64,000 bases of DNA from Maribellus sp. CM-23 (lineage in GTDB: Bacteria > Bacteroidota > Bacteroidia > Bacteroidales > Prolixibacteraceae), in the NCBI RefSeq assembly GCF_021354595.1, contig NZ_JADWYJ010000001.1, forward strand, positions 225,446 through 289,445, written 5' to 3'. Below are positions 42,771 to 52,641 of this stretch, in pieces. The number at the start of each line of letters is the position of its first letter. The first letter of the stretch is position 1. The position numbers and the translations under genes are program-made. The notes below the pieces were generated by a model, which was given only the letters and a program-made list of their open reading frames with translations, was not told the origin of the DNA and did no database searches.

Positions 42771-45700
42771 TTAAAATGTTACGTTTAATCCAAATGTCCA
42801 TGTTCGGGCTCTCGGATAAGAAAAGAAGGTCATGTTCTGTCCAAATTTAGCACTGGTGTTATCGCCCTGCGAGGTTGCTTCTGGATCATACCCGTTGAAA
42901 TCTTTCGAAGTAAGCAGAAAAGCATTGTTTACACTGGTGTATAAACGCAATGCTGAAATTCCCAGAGACTGGCATTTGGCATTGGAGAACGTATAACCCA
43001 ACTGAATAAGGTTGGCTCTCAGGTAAGAACCATCGGCAATCCAGCCCGAATCTACGGTTGTATTTTGGCCTGCATGACCTGAGTTACTCAAATAAATAGC
43101 CTGTTGCATGGTATATGGATTGGTTCCATCGTAAGCATCGTACAAAATCTCTGACAGCCCGTTGGTAATTCCAAAACGGTCGTAGGTTGAATGGTAGAAC
43201 TGCTGCATGGTTTCAACGCCCCATACAAACTGTAAGTCAACCGTTAAATCGAAATTCCTATAGTTAAAGGTGTTGATCAAACTACCTGTCCAGTCCGGCA
43301 TTCCTTTACCAATGATTTCTTTTTCGGTTGAACGTTTGGCACGGCCAATATCGCTTTTTTTGCAATCACCGGCTTCGTAATCTTCGATGGTGTAAACGCC
43401 CAATCTTTTGTATCCGTAGAAACTACTCAGGTTTTCACCCACACGTAAAATACTTTCCGAACCACCTACCCAGTAATTCATTTCGATATCTTCGTCGTTG
43501 TCTCCCAAATGAAGAATCTTGTTTTTATTGTAGTTCAGGTTCAGATTAATATCCCACGAAAAATCGCTGGTTCTTACCGGGGTTGCATTCACCATCATAT
43601 CGAGGCCCTGGTTTTGAACCGAACCAATGTTTTTGAAGATAGAGCTAAAGCCTGAAGAAGTTGGCAGCGGCGTTTCGAGCAAGAGGTCGGTTGTTTTCTT
43701 GTGGTAATAAGAAATATCAAAATTCAAACCGTTGTCAAACAAACCTAAATTGAAACCAAAGTCGAATTGGGCTGTTTTTTCCCACTTCAGATCAGGGTTG
43801 GCAATGGAGTTGATGTACGAATATGGTGATCTGGAACCATCAAGCAACAATGTTCCCGAGCCAACTGACGCCAACGACTTGTAAGTATCGATTTCAGAGT
43901 TTCCGGTTAACCCGTAGCTGGTGTGAAATTTCAGCATGCTGATTGTTGCATTGTCTTTCAGGAAATCTTCCTGCGAAGCGTTCCAGGCCAAACCTGCCGA
44001 TGGGAAAAACGCGTATTTGTTATTTTCTCCAAATTTCGACGAACCATCGTAACGACCGGTCATTGTTACTGAATACTTATCGTTGTAAGTATAGGCCAAA
44101 CGCAGGAAGTAAGAGTTCATAGCCCAGCGGTCGTGGCTGGATGTTGGCGCAGACGGATTTGTTCCGGCTCCCATGTTATTCCATTCAAAAAAGTCGTCGC
44201 TAAATCCTTCGGTGTACGAACTGTCGTAATTGGACGTACGTTCCTGCCAAGAAAGACCTGCCATGGCATTTAACCTATGTGATTCAAATACTTTCTGGTA
44301 GGTCAGGTAAGTTTCTTCCTGCCAGTAAAAAGTATTGGTATGATTAATATAGGCCCATCCGTTTGGCATCGAAATGTTATTCAATGCAATGGAAGAATAA
44401 CCTTTGTTGGTTCTATTGTGGTTATCGATCCCCAATTGGGTTTTCAGATCCAAACCATCAGCCAAATGGAAAGTAAGAGCCGCATTCCCGAAGATCTGCG
44501 TATTGTATCTCATTCTTTTCTGCAGGTCCAGAATCATGGCCGGGTTAGACATCCCTTCAAAACCAAATGTATCGGACATCGACGAGCTGGAAGAAGTAGT
44601 GTAGTTTCCGGCGGCATCTCTTACCGGCAGCCAGGGCAACATCTCAATCATGGTACGACGGGCTTCCTGTCCGCCACCTGTTTCAGGAGTGTAGCGGCCC
44701 CAAGAGTGGTTCACCATCAAATTAATGGCTGTAGACATCCATTCTTTAGGATCGGCGTCAAAAGACAGTTTGGCATTCACACGCTTGCTGTATGTGTTGT
44801 TTACCACTCCCTGATGATCGGTATAGTTCAGGAAGGCACCTGTTGAAGAGTTTTTGCCTGCTTGCTGAACATTCAGCTGGTGGTTGTGCGAAATGGCAGT
44901 TCTGGTAGCTTCTCTCTGCCAGTCAGTATCGTACAGGGGATTTCCGTTCCCGTCAAAATAATTCCGGTCGGTGAACCAGTCAGCGCGGTTAAGCGACCAT
45001 TCTTTTCCCATGTACTCATTTTCGTTGGCCAGCCCGATCATAAAAGCGTCGGTCCATTCCTGGGCATTCAATACATCCATAAAACGGGCAACAGTGCTTA
45101 AGCTGGTTGATCCCTGGTAGCTTACCCGGGCTCCTTCGCCGTCTTTTTTTCCGCGTTTGGTAGTTACCAAAATAACACCGTTGGCACCGCGGGCACCGTA
45201 AATAGCTGCAGCAGAAGCATCTTTCAATACTTCAATCCGCTCAATATCGTTCGGGTTCATCAGTCCGAAGTTTTCCATCACCACACCGTCAACCACGTAA
45301 AGGGGATCAGAAGAAGAAGTAATCGTAGATAACCCCCTGATCACCACACGACTTTGGTAAGCTCCGGGTTGCGATGAGTTGGAATAGATGTTTACTCCCG
45401 ATACTTTTCCTCTTAGGTTTTCAAGGGCGCTAAAACTCTGCGCTTTTACCAACTCTTCTCCTTTCGCCTGGGCGATTGACCCTGTAACATCGTGTTTACG
45501 CATGGTTCCGTAACCGATGGCCACTACCTCGTCAATCCCGATGGTTTCTTCAACCATCTGCACATTGATTGTTGTGTTTCCGGCAACCGGCACTTCCTGA
45601 GTACGCATGCCAATAAACGAAAACTGCAAAACAGCATCAGCGGCAATATCTCCTTTAATCGAGTATTCTCCGTCGAAATTGGTCACTGTTCCCTGTGTGG

Positions 45701-46172
45701 TACCTTTTACGATTACAGTAACTCCCGGCAGTGGCAAACCACCTGCATCGGAAACTGTTCCTTTTACTTCACGGGTTTGCGGAGTAGCGGGCAAGCTTAC
45801 TTCTTCGCCGGTTTTATTGTACAATGCCACCTGGCGGCCAACAATTTTATAGACAACCTCTGTTCCGTTAAAAATATTATCCAGCACATCGATGATGTTT
45901 GAATTCGCAAGATTTACGGATACTTCCCTTCTTGTATCAATGTCTTCTGAATAAAAAAAGCGAAACTCACTCTGCGCTTCTATTTCTTTTAAAACAGTAC
46001 TTACGGTAACATCTCTCAGCTCGAGCGATAGTTTAGTTGATTGCGAGTAGCTCTCCGAAGCCACTGTCGTAAAAACGGTTAAGCACAAAATAAAAAGACT
46101 TAACTTCATAATTCTTAAAATTTTAACAAAGAAATCACCCAAAGGGATCTTTCTCAATCTCTTTTTTTTCAT
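42771..46172 (-). CDS. susC: SusC-like TonB-dependent glycan transporter with STN domain
   Basis: 1133 residues with a Sec signal (LSLFILCLTVFTTVASESYSQ). Order: STN domain (about 45-115; LELRDVTVSTVLKEIEAQSEF), carboxypeptidase-regulatory-like domain (about 135-220; VKGTVSDAGGLPLPGVTVIV), plug (about 225-345; DEVVAIGYGTMRKHDVTGSI, LYVVDGV, SAAAIYGARGANGVILVTTK) and the barrel ending in RTWTFGLNVTF. The STN domain marks the subset of SusC proteins that signal through FecR-type anti-sigma factors, and such a gene lies immediately upstream. It imports the oligosaccharides captured with SusD, probably mannan fragments given the downstream GH92 and GH125. Confidence 0.96.
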   Translation of the reverse strand: MKKKRLRKIPLGDFFVKILRIMKLSLFILCLTVFTTVASESYSQSTKLSLELRDVTVSTVLKEIEAQSEFRFFYSEDIDTRREVSVNLANSNIIDVLDNIFNGTEVVYKIVGRQVALYNKTGEEVSLPATPQTREVKGTVSDAGGLPLPGVTVIVKGTTQGTVTNFDGEYSIKGDIAADAVLQFSFIGMRTQEVPVAGNTTINVQMVEETIGIDEVVAIGYGTMRKHDVTGSIAQAKGEELVKAQSFSALENLRGKVSGVNIYSNSSQPGAYQSRVVIRGLSTITSSSDPLYVVDGVVMENFGLMNPNDIERIEVLKDASAAAIYGARGANGVILVTTKRGKKDGEGARVSYQGSTSLSTVARFMDVLNAQEWTDAFMIGLANENEYMGKEWSLNRADWFTDRNYFDGNGNPLYDTDWQREATRTAISHNHQLNVQQAGKNSSTGAFLNYTDHQGVVNNTYSKRVNAKLSFDADPKEWMSTAINLMVNHSWGRYTPETGGGQEARRTMIEMLPWLPVRDAAGNYTTSSSSSMSDTFGFEGMSNPAMILDLQKRMRYNTQIFGNAALTFHLADGLDLKTQLGIDNHNRTNKGYSSIALNNISMPNGWAYINHTNTFYWQEETYLTYQKVFESHRLNAMAGLSWQERTSNYDSSYTEGFSDDFFEWNNMGAGTNPSAPTSSHDRWAMNSYFLRLAYTYNDKYSVTMTGRYDGSSKFGENNKYAFFPSAGLAWNASQEDFLKDNATISMLKFHTSYGLTGNSEIDTYKSLASVGSGTLLLDGSRSPYSYINSIANPDLKWEKTAQFDFGFNLGLFDNGLNFDISYYHKKTTDLLLETPLPTSSGFSSIFKNIGSVQNQGLDMMVNATPVRTSDFSWDINLNLNYNKNKILHLGDNDEDIEMNYWVGGSESILRVGENLSSFYGYKRLGVYTIEDYEAGDCKKSDIGRAKRSTEKEIIGKGMPDWTGSLINTFNYRNFDLTVDLQFVWGVETMQQFYHSTYDRFGITNGLSEILYDAYDGTNPYTMQQAIYLSNSGHAGQNTTVDSGWIADGSYLRANLIQLGYTFSNAKCQSLGISALRLYTSVNNAFLLTSKDFNGYDPEATSQGDNTSAKFGQNMTFFSYPRARTWTFGLNVTF

Positions 46173-46219
46173 AATTTTGAATTGATGTGATTAATAATTT
46201 GAATAAATTATTGTTCTCG

Positions 46220-46250
46220 AAAGTGGGGAGGTTCGCGGCTTCCTCACTTT
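46220..46250 (-). promoter_or_regulatory. Hairpin in the leader of the SusC gene
   Basis: In the 153-base gap between FecR and SusC, aaagtg (46220-46225) pairs with cacttt (46245-46250) and agg (46229-46231) with cct (46242-46244). The element lies 48-78 bases upstream of the SusC start. The gap must also contain the sigma-dependent SusC promoter. The function of the hairpin (leader structure or terminator of the FecR transcript) is not known. Confidence 0.4.
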
Positions 46251-46325
46251 TAATTTTTACAGATACAATACAATCGATAGAACATCGATCACGATAGTTT
46301 TACGTCATAGGCACCTCTTTTAGTT

Positions 46326-47297
46326 TTATGGTTCGTTATTTTTTATTACCAGTTTTCGTTCGTTTTTATTGTATTCAAATTTGAGCGGAAGCGTAATTTC
46401 CAGCAAATCCATTACTTCACTCACCGATTCGTATTCGATGGTTGCGTTGAGCCGTTTTTGCGCCAGCAATTCATCCTGAATATCAATGGAAATGTTGTAC
46501 CAGCGTTCCAGACGTTGTATCACATCACCCAGCGGCTCATTTTTAAAGATCAGCTTGTTGTTGATCCACGAGGTAAACAAGTTTGTCTCCACCTTATTTA
46601 CAGCAATACTGTGACTGATGGTATCAATGCGTGCCTGTTCGCCGGGATTCAAAAATCTTTGTTCGCCGGTTTTGCTTGTTACGGCCACTTTTCCCCTTTC
46701 AAGCGTAACCTCCGGCAATGCATTGTTATAGGCCATTATATTAAAAGCAGTTCCATATACATCTACGGTTAATGCCGGAGTTTCCACTTCAAACGGACGT
46801 TTGCTTTGGGCCACATCAAAATAAGCCTCCCCGTCTAATTTTACCAAACGTTTGTCGCCGGAAAAACTTTTAGGAAAACTTAACGATGAACCCGCATTCA
46901 GGTAAACTACCGATCCATCCGGAAGTGTAAAATTTGTTTTCGAAGCCAGGGGTGTTGAAATGGTTTGGGTTCCCTCCATTAACGGTTCTTTCCTTATATT
47001 CAGAAAAAAAGCAATGGCTAAGGGAATAAAAAGTACGGCTGCAATCCGGGTCAGATAGGTAACAAACCTGTTATTTTGCTTCCCTCCCCGTTCGCGGTTA
47101 TTTATTTCGAAGTGAATTTTGTGCAAGGTTGGAGATAAGTCGGGCGCTTCCTGTTCAAGTGGCATTTCCTTCCAGTGTTCCTGCATACTTTGCCCCAATT
47201 CCGTCTGCTTTTCCGGCTTCAGAAACATGTTTAAGAAAGCCAGAAACTCGCTCTCGGAACACTTGTTCTCCAAATAATTTTTAAAAAATCCTTTCAT
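46326..47297 (-). CDS. FecR-type anti-sigma factor
   Basis: 323 residues. A cytoplasmic N-terminal region of about 78 residues binds the sigma factor, one membrane helix spans about 79-101 (VTYLTRIAAVLFIPLAIAFFL), and the periplasmic FecR domain contains TLPDGSVVYLNAGSSLSFP, LDGEAYFDV, VYGTAFNIMAY and a C-terminal STN-like domain (KLIFKNEPLGDVIQRLERWYNI). It is divergent from the sigma factor gene and just upstream of SusC, whose STN domain would report substrate binding to it. Confidence 0.94.
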   Translation of the reverse strand: MKGFFKNYLENKCSESEFLAFLNMFLKPEKQTELGQSMQEHWKEMPLEQEAPDLSPTLHKIHFEINNRERGGKQNNRFVTYLTRIAAVLFIPLAIAFFLNIRKEPLMEGTQTISTPLASKTNFTLPDGSVVYLNAGSSLSFPKSFSGDKRLVKLDGEAYFDVAQSKRPFEVETPALTVDVYGTAFNIMAYNNALPEVTLERGKVAVTSKTGEQRFLNPGEQARIDTISHSIAVNKVETNLFTSWINNKLIFKNEPLGDVIQRLERWYNISIDIQDELLAQKRLNATIEYESVSEVMDLLEITLPLKFEYNKNERKLVIKNNEP

Positions 47298-47468
47298 TAG
47301 TCTTATTGTCGTTATTATAAACGTTCATGCAGATAAAAACCCCTGCTCTGATTTAAATTTTTTTTAAAAACTCGTTTTTCTATCTTTAGCGTTCTTACAA
47401 AGCAAGGCATTCATCATTAAAGGAAATAAAACATTTTTATACTTTTACACCTCTCTACAAACAATAGA

Positions 47469-48041
47469 ATGGATCAAGCTAAACTCGTAAAGCGCTTAAT
47501 TTCCGGCGATAAGATTGTGGTAAACGAACTGTATGAAAAATACAGTGCCAAGCTTTACCATTTTGCTTTTGGCTATTTAAAATCGGAACCCGATGCTTTA
47601 GACATTGTACAGGAAGTATTTGTCAACCTCTGGGAAAACCGAAAAAAGCTCCACAAAGATTCGAATTTAAATGCTTATTTGTTCACCATTGCCAAAAACA
47701 CCATTATTTCGGTCTTCCGGAAAAAGCTCTCTGAGAAACAATACCTGGAAGATATAAAGAACAAAGTGGTGGTAAATGCGATAGACACCGAATCGCGGGT
47801 GAACTATGATCTTTTAACCGAAAAAATAACCCACCTGGTTGACCAGTTGCCACCGCAAAGAAAGAAAGTGTATGTTTTAAGCAAAGAAAAAGGTTTTTCG
47901 AACCAGGCAGTTGCCGACGAATTGGGGATTTCTGTTAAAACGGTGGAAGACCACATTACCAAAGCCCGCAAATTTTTAAAAGACAACCTGAGCGAGTACG
48001 GCTTGTTTGCCTTGCTTTTTATCGAACTTTTTGTTTCCTGA
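47469..48041 (+). CDS. ECF-type RNA polymerase sigma factor
   Basis: 190 residues. Region 2 covers about 20-85 (VVNELYEKYSAKLYHFAFGYL, DALDIVQEVFVNLWENR), with region 4 at about 125-178 (LPPQRKKVYVLSKEKGFSNQ, VADELGISVKTVEDHITKA). It matches the Bacteroidota ECF group paired with FecR and SusC. It is divergent from FecR across 171 bases. It should drive the SusC-SusD-GH92-GH125 run when FecR is signalled. No autoregulatory promoter could be identified with confidence. Confidence 0.94.
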   Translation: MDQAKLVKRLISGDKIVVNELYEKYSAKLYHFAFGYLKSEPDALDIVQEVFVNLWENRKKLHKDSNLNAYLFTIAKNTIISVFRKKLSEKQYLEDIKNKVVVNAIDTESRVNYDLLTEKITHLVDQLPPQRKKVYVLSKEKGFSNQAVADELGISVKTVEDHITKARKFLKDNLSEYGLFALLFIELFVS

Positions 48042-48140
48042 ATTATCCAAATCACATCAAAACGATAAAGCCCAAAGTGTTAGGCTCTGAGAATGTTGAA
48101 CATTCCCATTTGCTTCCTGTATAAGTGCGGCTGGCGGAAC

Positions 48141-48170
48141 AAAAAAATTCCCCCGATTTCTCAGGGGAAT
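48141..48170 (-). terminator. Rho-independent terminator at the end of the large enzyme run
   Basis: On the minus strand attcccc-tgagaaatc-gggggaat is followed by TTTTTTTG. It lies about 45 bases after the stop of the GH2 gene at 48214 and separates it from the convergent sigma factor gene. Confidence 0.8.
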
Positions 48171-48213
48171 CTCTCTAAAGCCGGATACAAATCCGATTAT
48201 TTTTTAATCTGTA

Positions 48214-50025
48214 TTAATCTTCCAGCACTTTACAAACCTTCTGGTTGATGGCTTTCAGGCGGTCTTCTTCCAGTTTGATCACTTTCCGGTCGTAGGTCAT
48301 CAGGCCATTTACCTCGCCTTCCACATCGGTAGTTTGTGTGTAAACCGCTGCCGAAAATCCCGATTTTGCCATTTTGATCAGCTGCTCAGCAAACTCAACA
48401 TATTTGTCCGTTACTTCCTTTGAGTTCTTAAACTGAACATAGCCCCAGTTTTTATCCGTCATCCACAGATGTCCTTCGAGGGCCAGGCCAATACCGCCGT
48501 ATTCACCCAAAACCGTGGCACGGCTGCCGTCGTACAAATACATTTCGGGGCCGGGATAATTATGCAGGTCGAGCATGTCACCCACACGGTAATGGTTTCC
48601 GCCACTGGCAGGATTTACCAAACGGCTCGGGTCGTACGCTTTGGTCCACTCCACAATTTCTTCGGTTTTGAACTGTCCCCATGCCTCGTTAAACGGCACC
48701 CAGCAAATCACCGAGGGATTCGACATGTGTTCGTCCATGATCTCTTTCCACTCGGCGCGGTAGTTGGCTTCCGATTCAGGCGAACGTTTCAGCTCGGTTC
48801 CGTCAAAATACTGGCGGTTTTGCCAACGCGGAGATTCACCGCCGTTGGGCATGTCCTGCCAAACCAGAATTCCCAGCTGGTCGCAATGGGTATACCAACG
48901 AGCCGGCTCCACTTTTACGTGTTTGCGAATCATGTTAAAGCCAAAATCTTTTGTCTTAACAATGTCATATTTCAACGCTTCATCTGTTGGGGCCGTGTAC
49001 AGTCCGTCGGGCCACCATCCCTGATCAAGCGGACCAAACTGGAAATAATCCTTGTTATTCAGTTGCAGACGTACAATTCCGTTTTCATCGCGTTTCGAGG
49101 AAACCTTGCGCATGGCGGTGTAACTTTTCACTTCGTCCACCGTTTTTCCACTGCTCATCAGTTTTACTTCCAGGTCGTACAGAAAAGGCGATTCGGGGCT
49201 CCACAATTTTGCATCGGCAACTGCCAGGTCAACCGACTGCCCGGCCACAGCTTTTCCACTTGATACCACATTCCCGGCATCTTTCAACACCACTTCATAA
49301 ATATCACCGTACGAGGCGCCGCAAACACCTGCATTCACTTTCAGGCTGCCGTTGTCGATATCAGGCACAGCAAGCACGCTTGTAATGTGTTTTTCAGCCA
49401 CAGGCTCCAGCCAAACTGTTTGCCAGATACCGGTAACCGGAGTGTACCAGATCCCATGTGGATTTCCAATCTGTTTTCCGCGTGGCTGGTATCCTTTGTC
49501 GGAAGGGTCCCAAACTTTTACCACCAGGCTTTGTTCTCCCGATTTGGCAAGAAATGGCGTTACATCGAACGAAAAAGCATCGTAACCCCCTTCGTGATTC
49601 CCCACTTTAATGTCGTTCACCCACACATCGGCTTTCCAATCAACGGCGCCAAAATGCAGCAGCATTTTTTTACCTTTCCAGGCAGATGGAACTGTAAAAG
49701 TACGTTTGTACCACAGTTCTTTTTCGGCGCCCACACGCTTCTGCACCCCTGACAAACTTGATTCAACTGCAAACGGGACCAAAATGTCGCCGTCAAACTC
49801 TCCGGGTTGTGTTTGCCCTGCGGCTGTAATTGCATATTCCCACAAGCCATTCAGGTTAAGCCAGCTGGAGCGCTCCATCAAAGGACGGGGATATTCGGGC
49901 AAAACATTGTTTACATCCATCTTATCTGCCCACGAAGTTTTAATTTTATCGCCCGCAGGTTGCCACTGGGCAAACACATTCAACGAACCAACAATCATTA
50001 ACAGACTCAAAATTCTCTTCATCAT
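48214..50025 (-). CDS. GH2 beta-galactosidase-type glycosidase
   Basis: 603 residues with a Sec signal peptide (LSLLMIVGSLNVFAQ). The sugar-binding jelly roll (about 50-215, with LNLNGLWEYAI and WYKRTFTVP), an immunoglobulin-like domain and a TIM barrel follow. PFNEAWGQF carries acid/base Glu447 and LGEYGG carries nucleophile Glu508. It is compact, lacking the extra C-terminal domains of LacZ. GH2 enzymes of this short type are common in PULs and may be beta-galactosidases or enzymes for other beta-linked sugars; the barrel motif HKHVKVEPARWY does not settle it. It is the last gene of the run, 40 bases after a GH43. Confidence 0.88.
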   Translation of the reverse strand: MMKRILSLLMIVGSLNVFAQWQPAGDKIKTSWADKMDVNNVLPEYPRPLMERSSWLNLNGLWEYAITAAGQTQPGEFDGDILVPFAVESSLSGVQKRVGAEKELWYKRTFTVPSAWKGKKMLLHFGAVDWKADVWVNDIKVGNHEGGYDAFSFDVTPFLAKSGEQSLVVKVWDPSDKGYQPRGKQIGNPHGIWYTPVTGIWQTVWLEPVAEKHITSVLAVPDIDNGSLKVNAGVCGASYGDIYEVVLKDAGNVVSSGKAVAGQSVDLAVADAKLWSPESPFLYDLEVKLMSSGKTVDEVKSYTAMRKVSSKRDENGIVRLQLNNKDYFQFGPLDQGWWPDGLYTAPTDEALKYDIVKTKDFGFNMIRKHVKVEPARWYTHCDQLGILVWQDMPNGGESPRWQNRQYFDGTELKRSPESEANYRAEWKEIMDEHMSNPSVICWVPFNEAWGQFKTEEIVEWTKAYDPSRLVNPASGGNHYRVGDMLDLHNYPGPEMYLYDGSRATVLGEYGGIGLALEGHLWMTDKNWGYVQFKNSKEVTDKYVEFAEQLIKMAKSGFSAAVYTQTTDVEGEVNGLMTYDRKVIKLEEDRLKAINQKVCKVLED

Positions 50026-50065
50026 TTTTTAAAGGTATTAGGTGTTTTAGATTCAATAAACTCTT

Positions 50066-51058
50066 TTATTTCAACGGTCTTTGAGATACTCCTTCAAAAG
50101 TAATCTTTACCGGTTTAATAAGGCCATTCTCATCAAAATACATTCGATCAATACAGGTTTCGCGGTGATTTCCATCGGTTTCACCCAAAGGGCGGCGATG
50201 ATACACAATGTAGTATTCATCCGTTCCGGGAACTTGAATCACTGAGTGATGCCCCGCTCCAGTTGCCACATTTGGATCTTGCTTCAGAATCTTTCCGATT
50301 CTTTTGAACGGGCCAAAGGGCGAATCGGCAATGGCATAAGCCACGCTGTAGTCGGGACCTGTCCAGCCACCTTCGCTCCACATAAAATAATACTTGCCGT
50401 TGCGGATAAACATAAACGGGCCTTCCACATAACCTTCGGGCGTGATTTCCTTAAAAATGGTACCATCGTCGAAAGGAACAAATCCGGTAAAATCGTCCTT
50501 CATTTTGGCAACGTTACAATGCCGCCAGCCACCGTAAAACATGTAATACTGATCATCTTTATCCTGAAAAACAAACTGATCGATGGGTTGAGCACCGTTG
50601 TGAAATTTATCGAGCAGCGGTTTGCCGAGGTAGTCTTTGTACGGGCCTTCGGGCTGATCGGCCACGCCAATCCCGATTCCGCCTTCCTCGTTATCGCTTT
50701 GAATATCGTTGGCTGCGAAAAACAGGAAATACTTGTCGTCTTTCTGAACAATCGCCGGGGCCCACATCGCACGCCACGCCCATTTTACTTCGGTAGTGTC
50801 AATAATCCGTTCGTGCTTTTCCCAGGTTACCAGATCGCTTGAAGAAAAGCAATCCATAAAAACCTGCTCGTTGTAAGGCGCTGAATACGTCGGAAAAATC
50901 CAGTATTTATCGCCGAAAACAATTCCTTCAGGATCGGCATACCAACCGTCAAACACCGGATTATGGTTATTGCCCGTTCTTTTTTGCGCCATTCCCGTGA
51001 GGCACAATAACATAAAAGAGGACAGAAGTATAAAATGCGAAATCTTGTACATACTCAT
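50066..51058 (-). CDS. GH43 five-bladed propeller glycosidase (single-domain)
   Basis: 330 residues with a Sec signal (LLSSFMLLCLTGMAQ). The GH43 catalytic set is visible: Asp42 in YADPEG (base), Asp160 in QPIDQFVF (pKa modulator) and Glu212 in YVEGPFMF (acid). Family members release alpha-L-arabinofuranose, beta-xylose or beta-galactose. No accessory domain is present. It lies eight bases after the longer GH43 gene. Confidence 0.9.
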   Translation of the reverse strand: MSMYKISHFILLSSFMLLCLTGMAQKRTGNNHNPVFDGWYADPEGIVFGDKYWIFPTYSAPYNEQVFMDCFSSSDLVTWEKHERIIDTTEVKWAWRAMWAPAIVQKDDKYFLFFAANDIQSDNEEGGIGIGVADQPEGPYKDYLGKPLLDKFHNGAQPIDQFVFQDKDDQYYMFYGGWRHCNVAKMKDDFTGFVPFDDGTIFKEITPEGYVEGPFMFIRNGKYYFMWSEGGWTGPDYSVAYAIADSPFGPFKRIGKILKQDPNVATGAGHHSVIQVPGTDEYYIVYHRRPLGETDGNHRETCIDRMYFDENGLIKPVKITFEGVSQRPLK

Positions 51059-51066
51059 ATTTTCCT

Positions 51067-52626
51067 TTAATTATAGTGATACTTTATTGTTACTGATGAA
51101 AAGTGAAAAGCGTTTTTACCGCCTCCCTGGGTAATAAAACCAGCGCGGGGAGAAAATCCCCATTGAGCGAGAAAGGTCCCGTCAACCTGCTGTGGCTGAT
51201 TCACCTGTACCGGAATCCAGTCTTCACCGTTCTCCGACCAGAAGAACTGAAAGTAGCGTCCGGAAACAGCTTCATACTTTAGGAACACTGAAGCCGGTTT
51301 GTTCAATGCCACCTTCGAGAGAATTTGCTCTTCGCCATTTTTTACCTGGTATAGCACCAAGTCATTCTGGTCGACTGCAAGGCTCAAGAAACAATTCATA
51401 TTGCTGTAGATACCGATTCCATTTCGTCCTTCTGCAGGAATTACCTCTGACACCAGCTCATAATTTCCTTTTTCGGGCCGCAACCCCAGGAAAGAAATGC
51501 CGCTTTGCTGCGGAGTAATTATTAGTTCACCGTCTGCTACTTTCGCATCAGGTTTCACTCCTATTATGTCCCATTCCAGAAACGATAAAAACTTATTGGT
51601 TGAGAAATCGTCTGCAAAAACGGAATCAATTCTTTGTACCGTATTTTCAAACGGAACCGGCGCACTTTCCGAAGCCGTGCCATTCTTAAAATATGGCCAG
51701 CCCGTTTCTTCGTTCCAGAACATTTCATCCAGCATTCCCTGCCGCCCGATAAACTCGAAATCGGTGGCATTGTACGAATGATACATGTAAAAGTGCCGTC
51801 CGTCGGGAGTATTCACCAACGTTCCGTGCCCTGTACAACGCCAGGTTTCTCCTCCCTGCAAAATGGGTTCAGGATTTTGTTCCCAGCCCTCTCTTAAGTT
51901 TTTGGACCGCGCCACCATAACGTGGTAATCGCAGCGATTGTCGCAGCAACCACCCGCCGAATACAACAGGTAATAGTAGCCATTGCGTTTTATCAGGCAC
52001 TGGCCTTCGTGTCCCGGGCCTTTCCAACCTTTTGATTGATCCGTCAGCGAAAAATGCTCGCCTTTTAAGCTCAATCCGTCTTCGCTCAATTCAGACGCTA
52101 AGATTTCAATCTCGCGGCCTTCGGTCAAACCATACGCTTTCCAGGTAATGTAAAACTTACCATCCTCATCCTGAAATACAAAAGCATCAATGGCTTCGTC
52201 GCCCCACTCAATAATAATTCCGTGATCGGTAAATCCTTCATAAATATTTTTTGTGCTTGCCACACCGATGCAGGCGATTCCTGTATCCTTTCTTTTGGTG
52301 GTATAGTACACGAAAAAGGTTCCGTCTCTATAATACAGTTCAGGAGCCCAAAAATCTTCCGAAGACCACGCAGGCGGCTCGCTAAAAACGGCACCAATTC
52401 GCTTCCAGTTGATCAGGTCCTTTGATTCGTAGAGTGGATAATTGGGAGCAAAATCATTACTGGTTCCGGCGGCATAATACACGTCACCCACCCTGATAAT
52501 CGTAGGATCGGGGAAATCTCCTTTAATAACCGGGTTTTGATAAGCTTCCTGCTTCCTGTCTTTTTGAGGAGCCGTGCAAGCCGTTATAAAAAAGGCGGCA
52601 ACCATTAGTTTAAAAATATGCTTCAT
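51067..52626 (-). CDS. GH43 lipoprotein with C-terminal beta-sandwich
   Basis: 519 residues, lipoprotein (FFITACTAP, Cys about 17). The propeller spans about 30-320 with GDFPDPTII (Asp40 base), EAIDAFVFQDE (modulating Asp) and GPGHEGQCLIKR (acid Glu). A second domain of about 180 residues (from DDFSTNKFLSFLEWDIIG to VTIKYHYN) is the beta-sandwich usually found behind GH43 beta-xylosidase/arabinofuranosidase domains. A cysteine-rich AGGCCDNRCDYH segment is notable. It begins 15 bases after GH127. Confidence 0.9.
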   Translation of the reverse strand: MKHIFKLMVAAFFITACTAPQKDRKQEAYQNPVIKGDFPDPTIIRVGDVYYAAGTSNDFAPNYPLYESKDLINWKRIGAVFSEPPAWSSEDFWAPELYYRDGTFFVYYTTKRKDTGIACIGVASTKNIYEGFTDHGIIIEWGDEAIDAFVFQDEDGKFYITWKAYGLTEGREIEILASELSEDGLSLKGEHFSLTDQSKGWKGPGHEGQCLIKRNGYYYLLYSAGGCCDNRCDYHVMVARSKNLREGWEQNPEPILQGGETWRCTGHGTLVNTPDGRHFYMYHSYNATDFEFIGRQGMLDEMFWNEETGWPYFKNGTASESAPVPFENTVQRIDSVFADDFSTNKFLSFLEWDIIGVKPDAKVADGELIITPQQSGISFLGLRPEKGNYELVSEVIPAEGRNGIGIYSNMNCFLSLAVDQNDLVLYQVKNGEEQILSKVALNKPASVFLKYEAVSGRYFQFFWSENGEDWIPVQVNQPQQVDGTFLAQWGFSPRAGFITQGGGKNAFHFSSVTIKYHYN

Positions 52627-52641
52627 GTTGTATCTTCTGAA

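Noticed and set aside
42748..42801. 18-codon N-terminal extension of SusD
   Set aside because: It overlaps the SusC end and lacks signal character; the lipoprotein signal begins at the ATG at 42747.
44340..44846. 168-codon plus-strand frame inside SusC
   Set aside because: Antisense to the barrel-coding part of a clear SusC gene; no domain.
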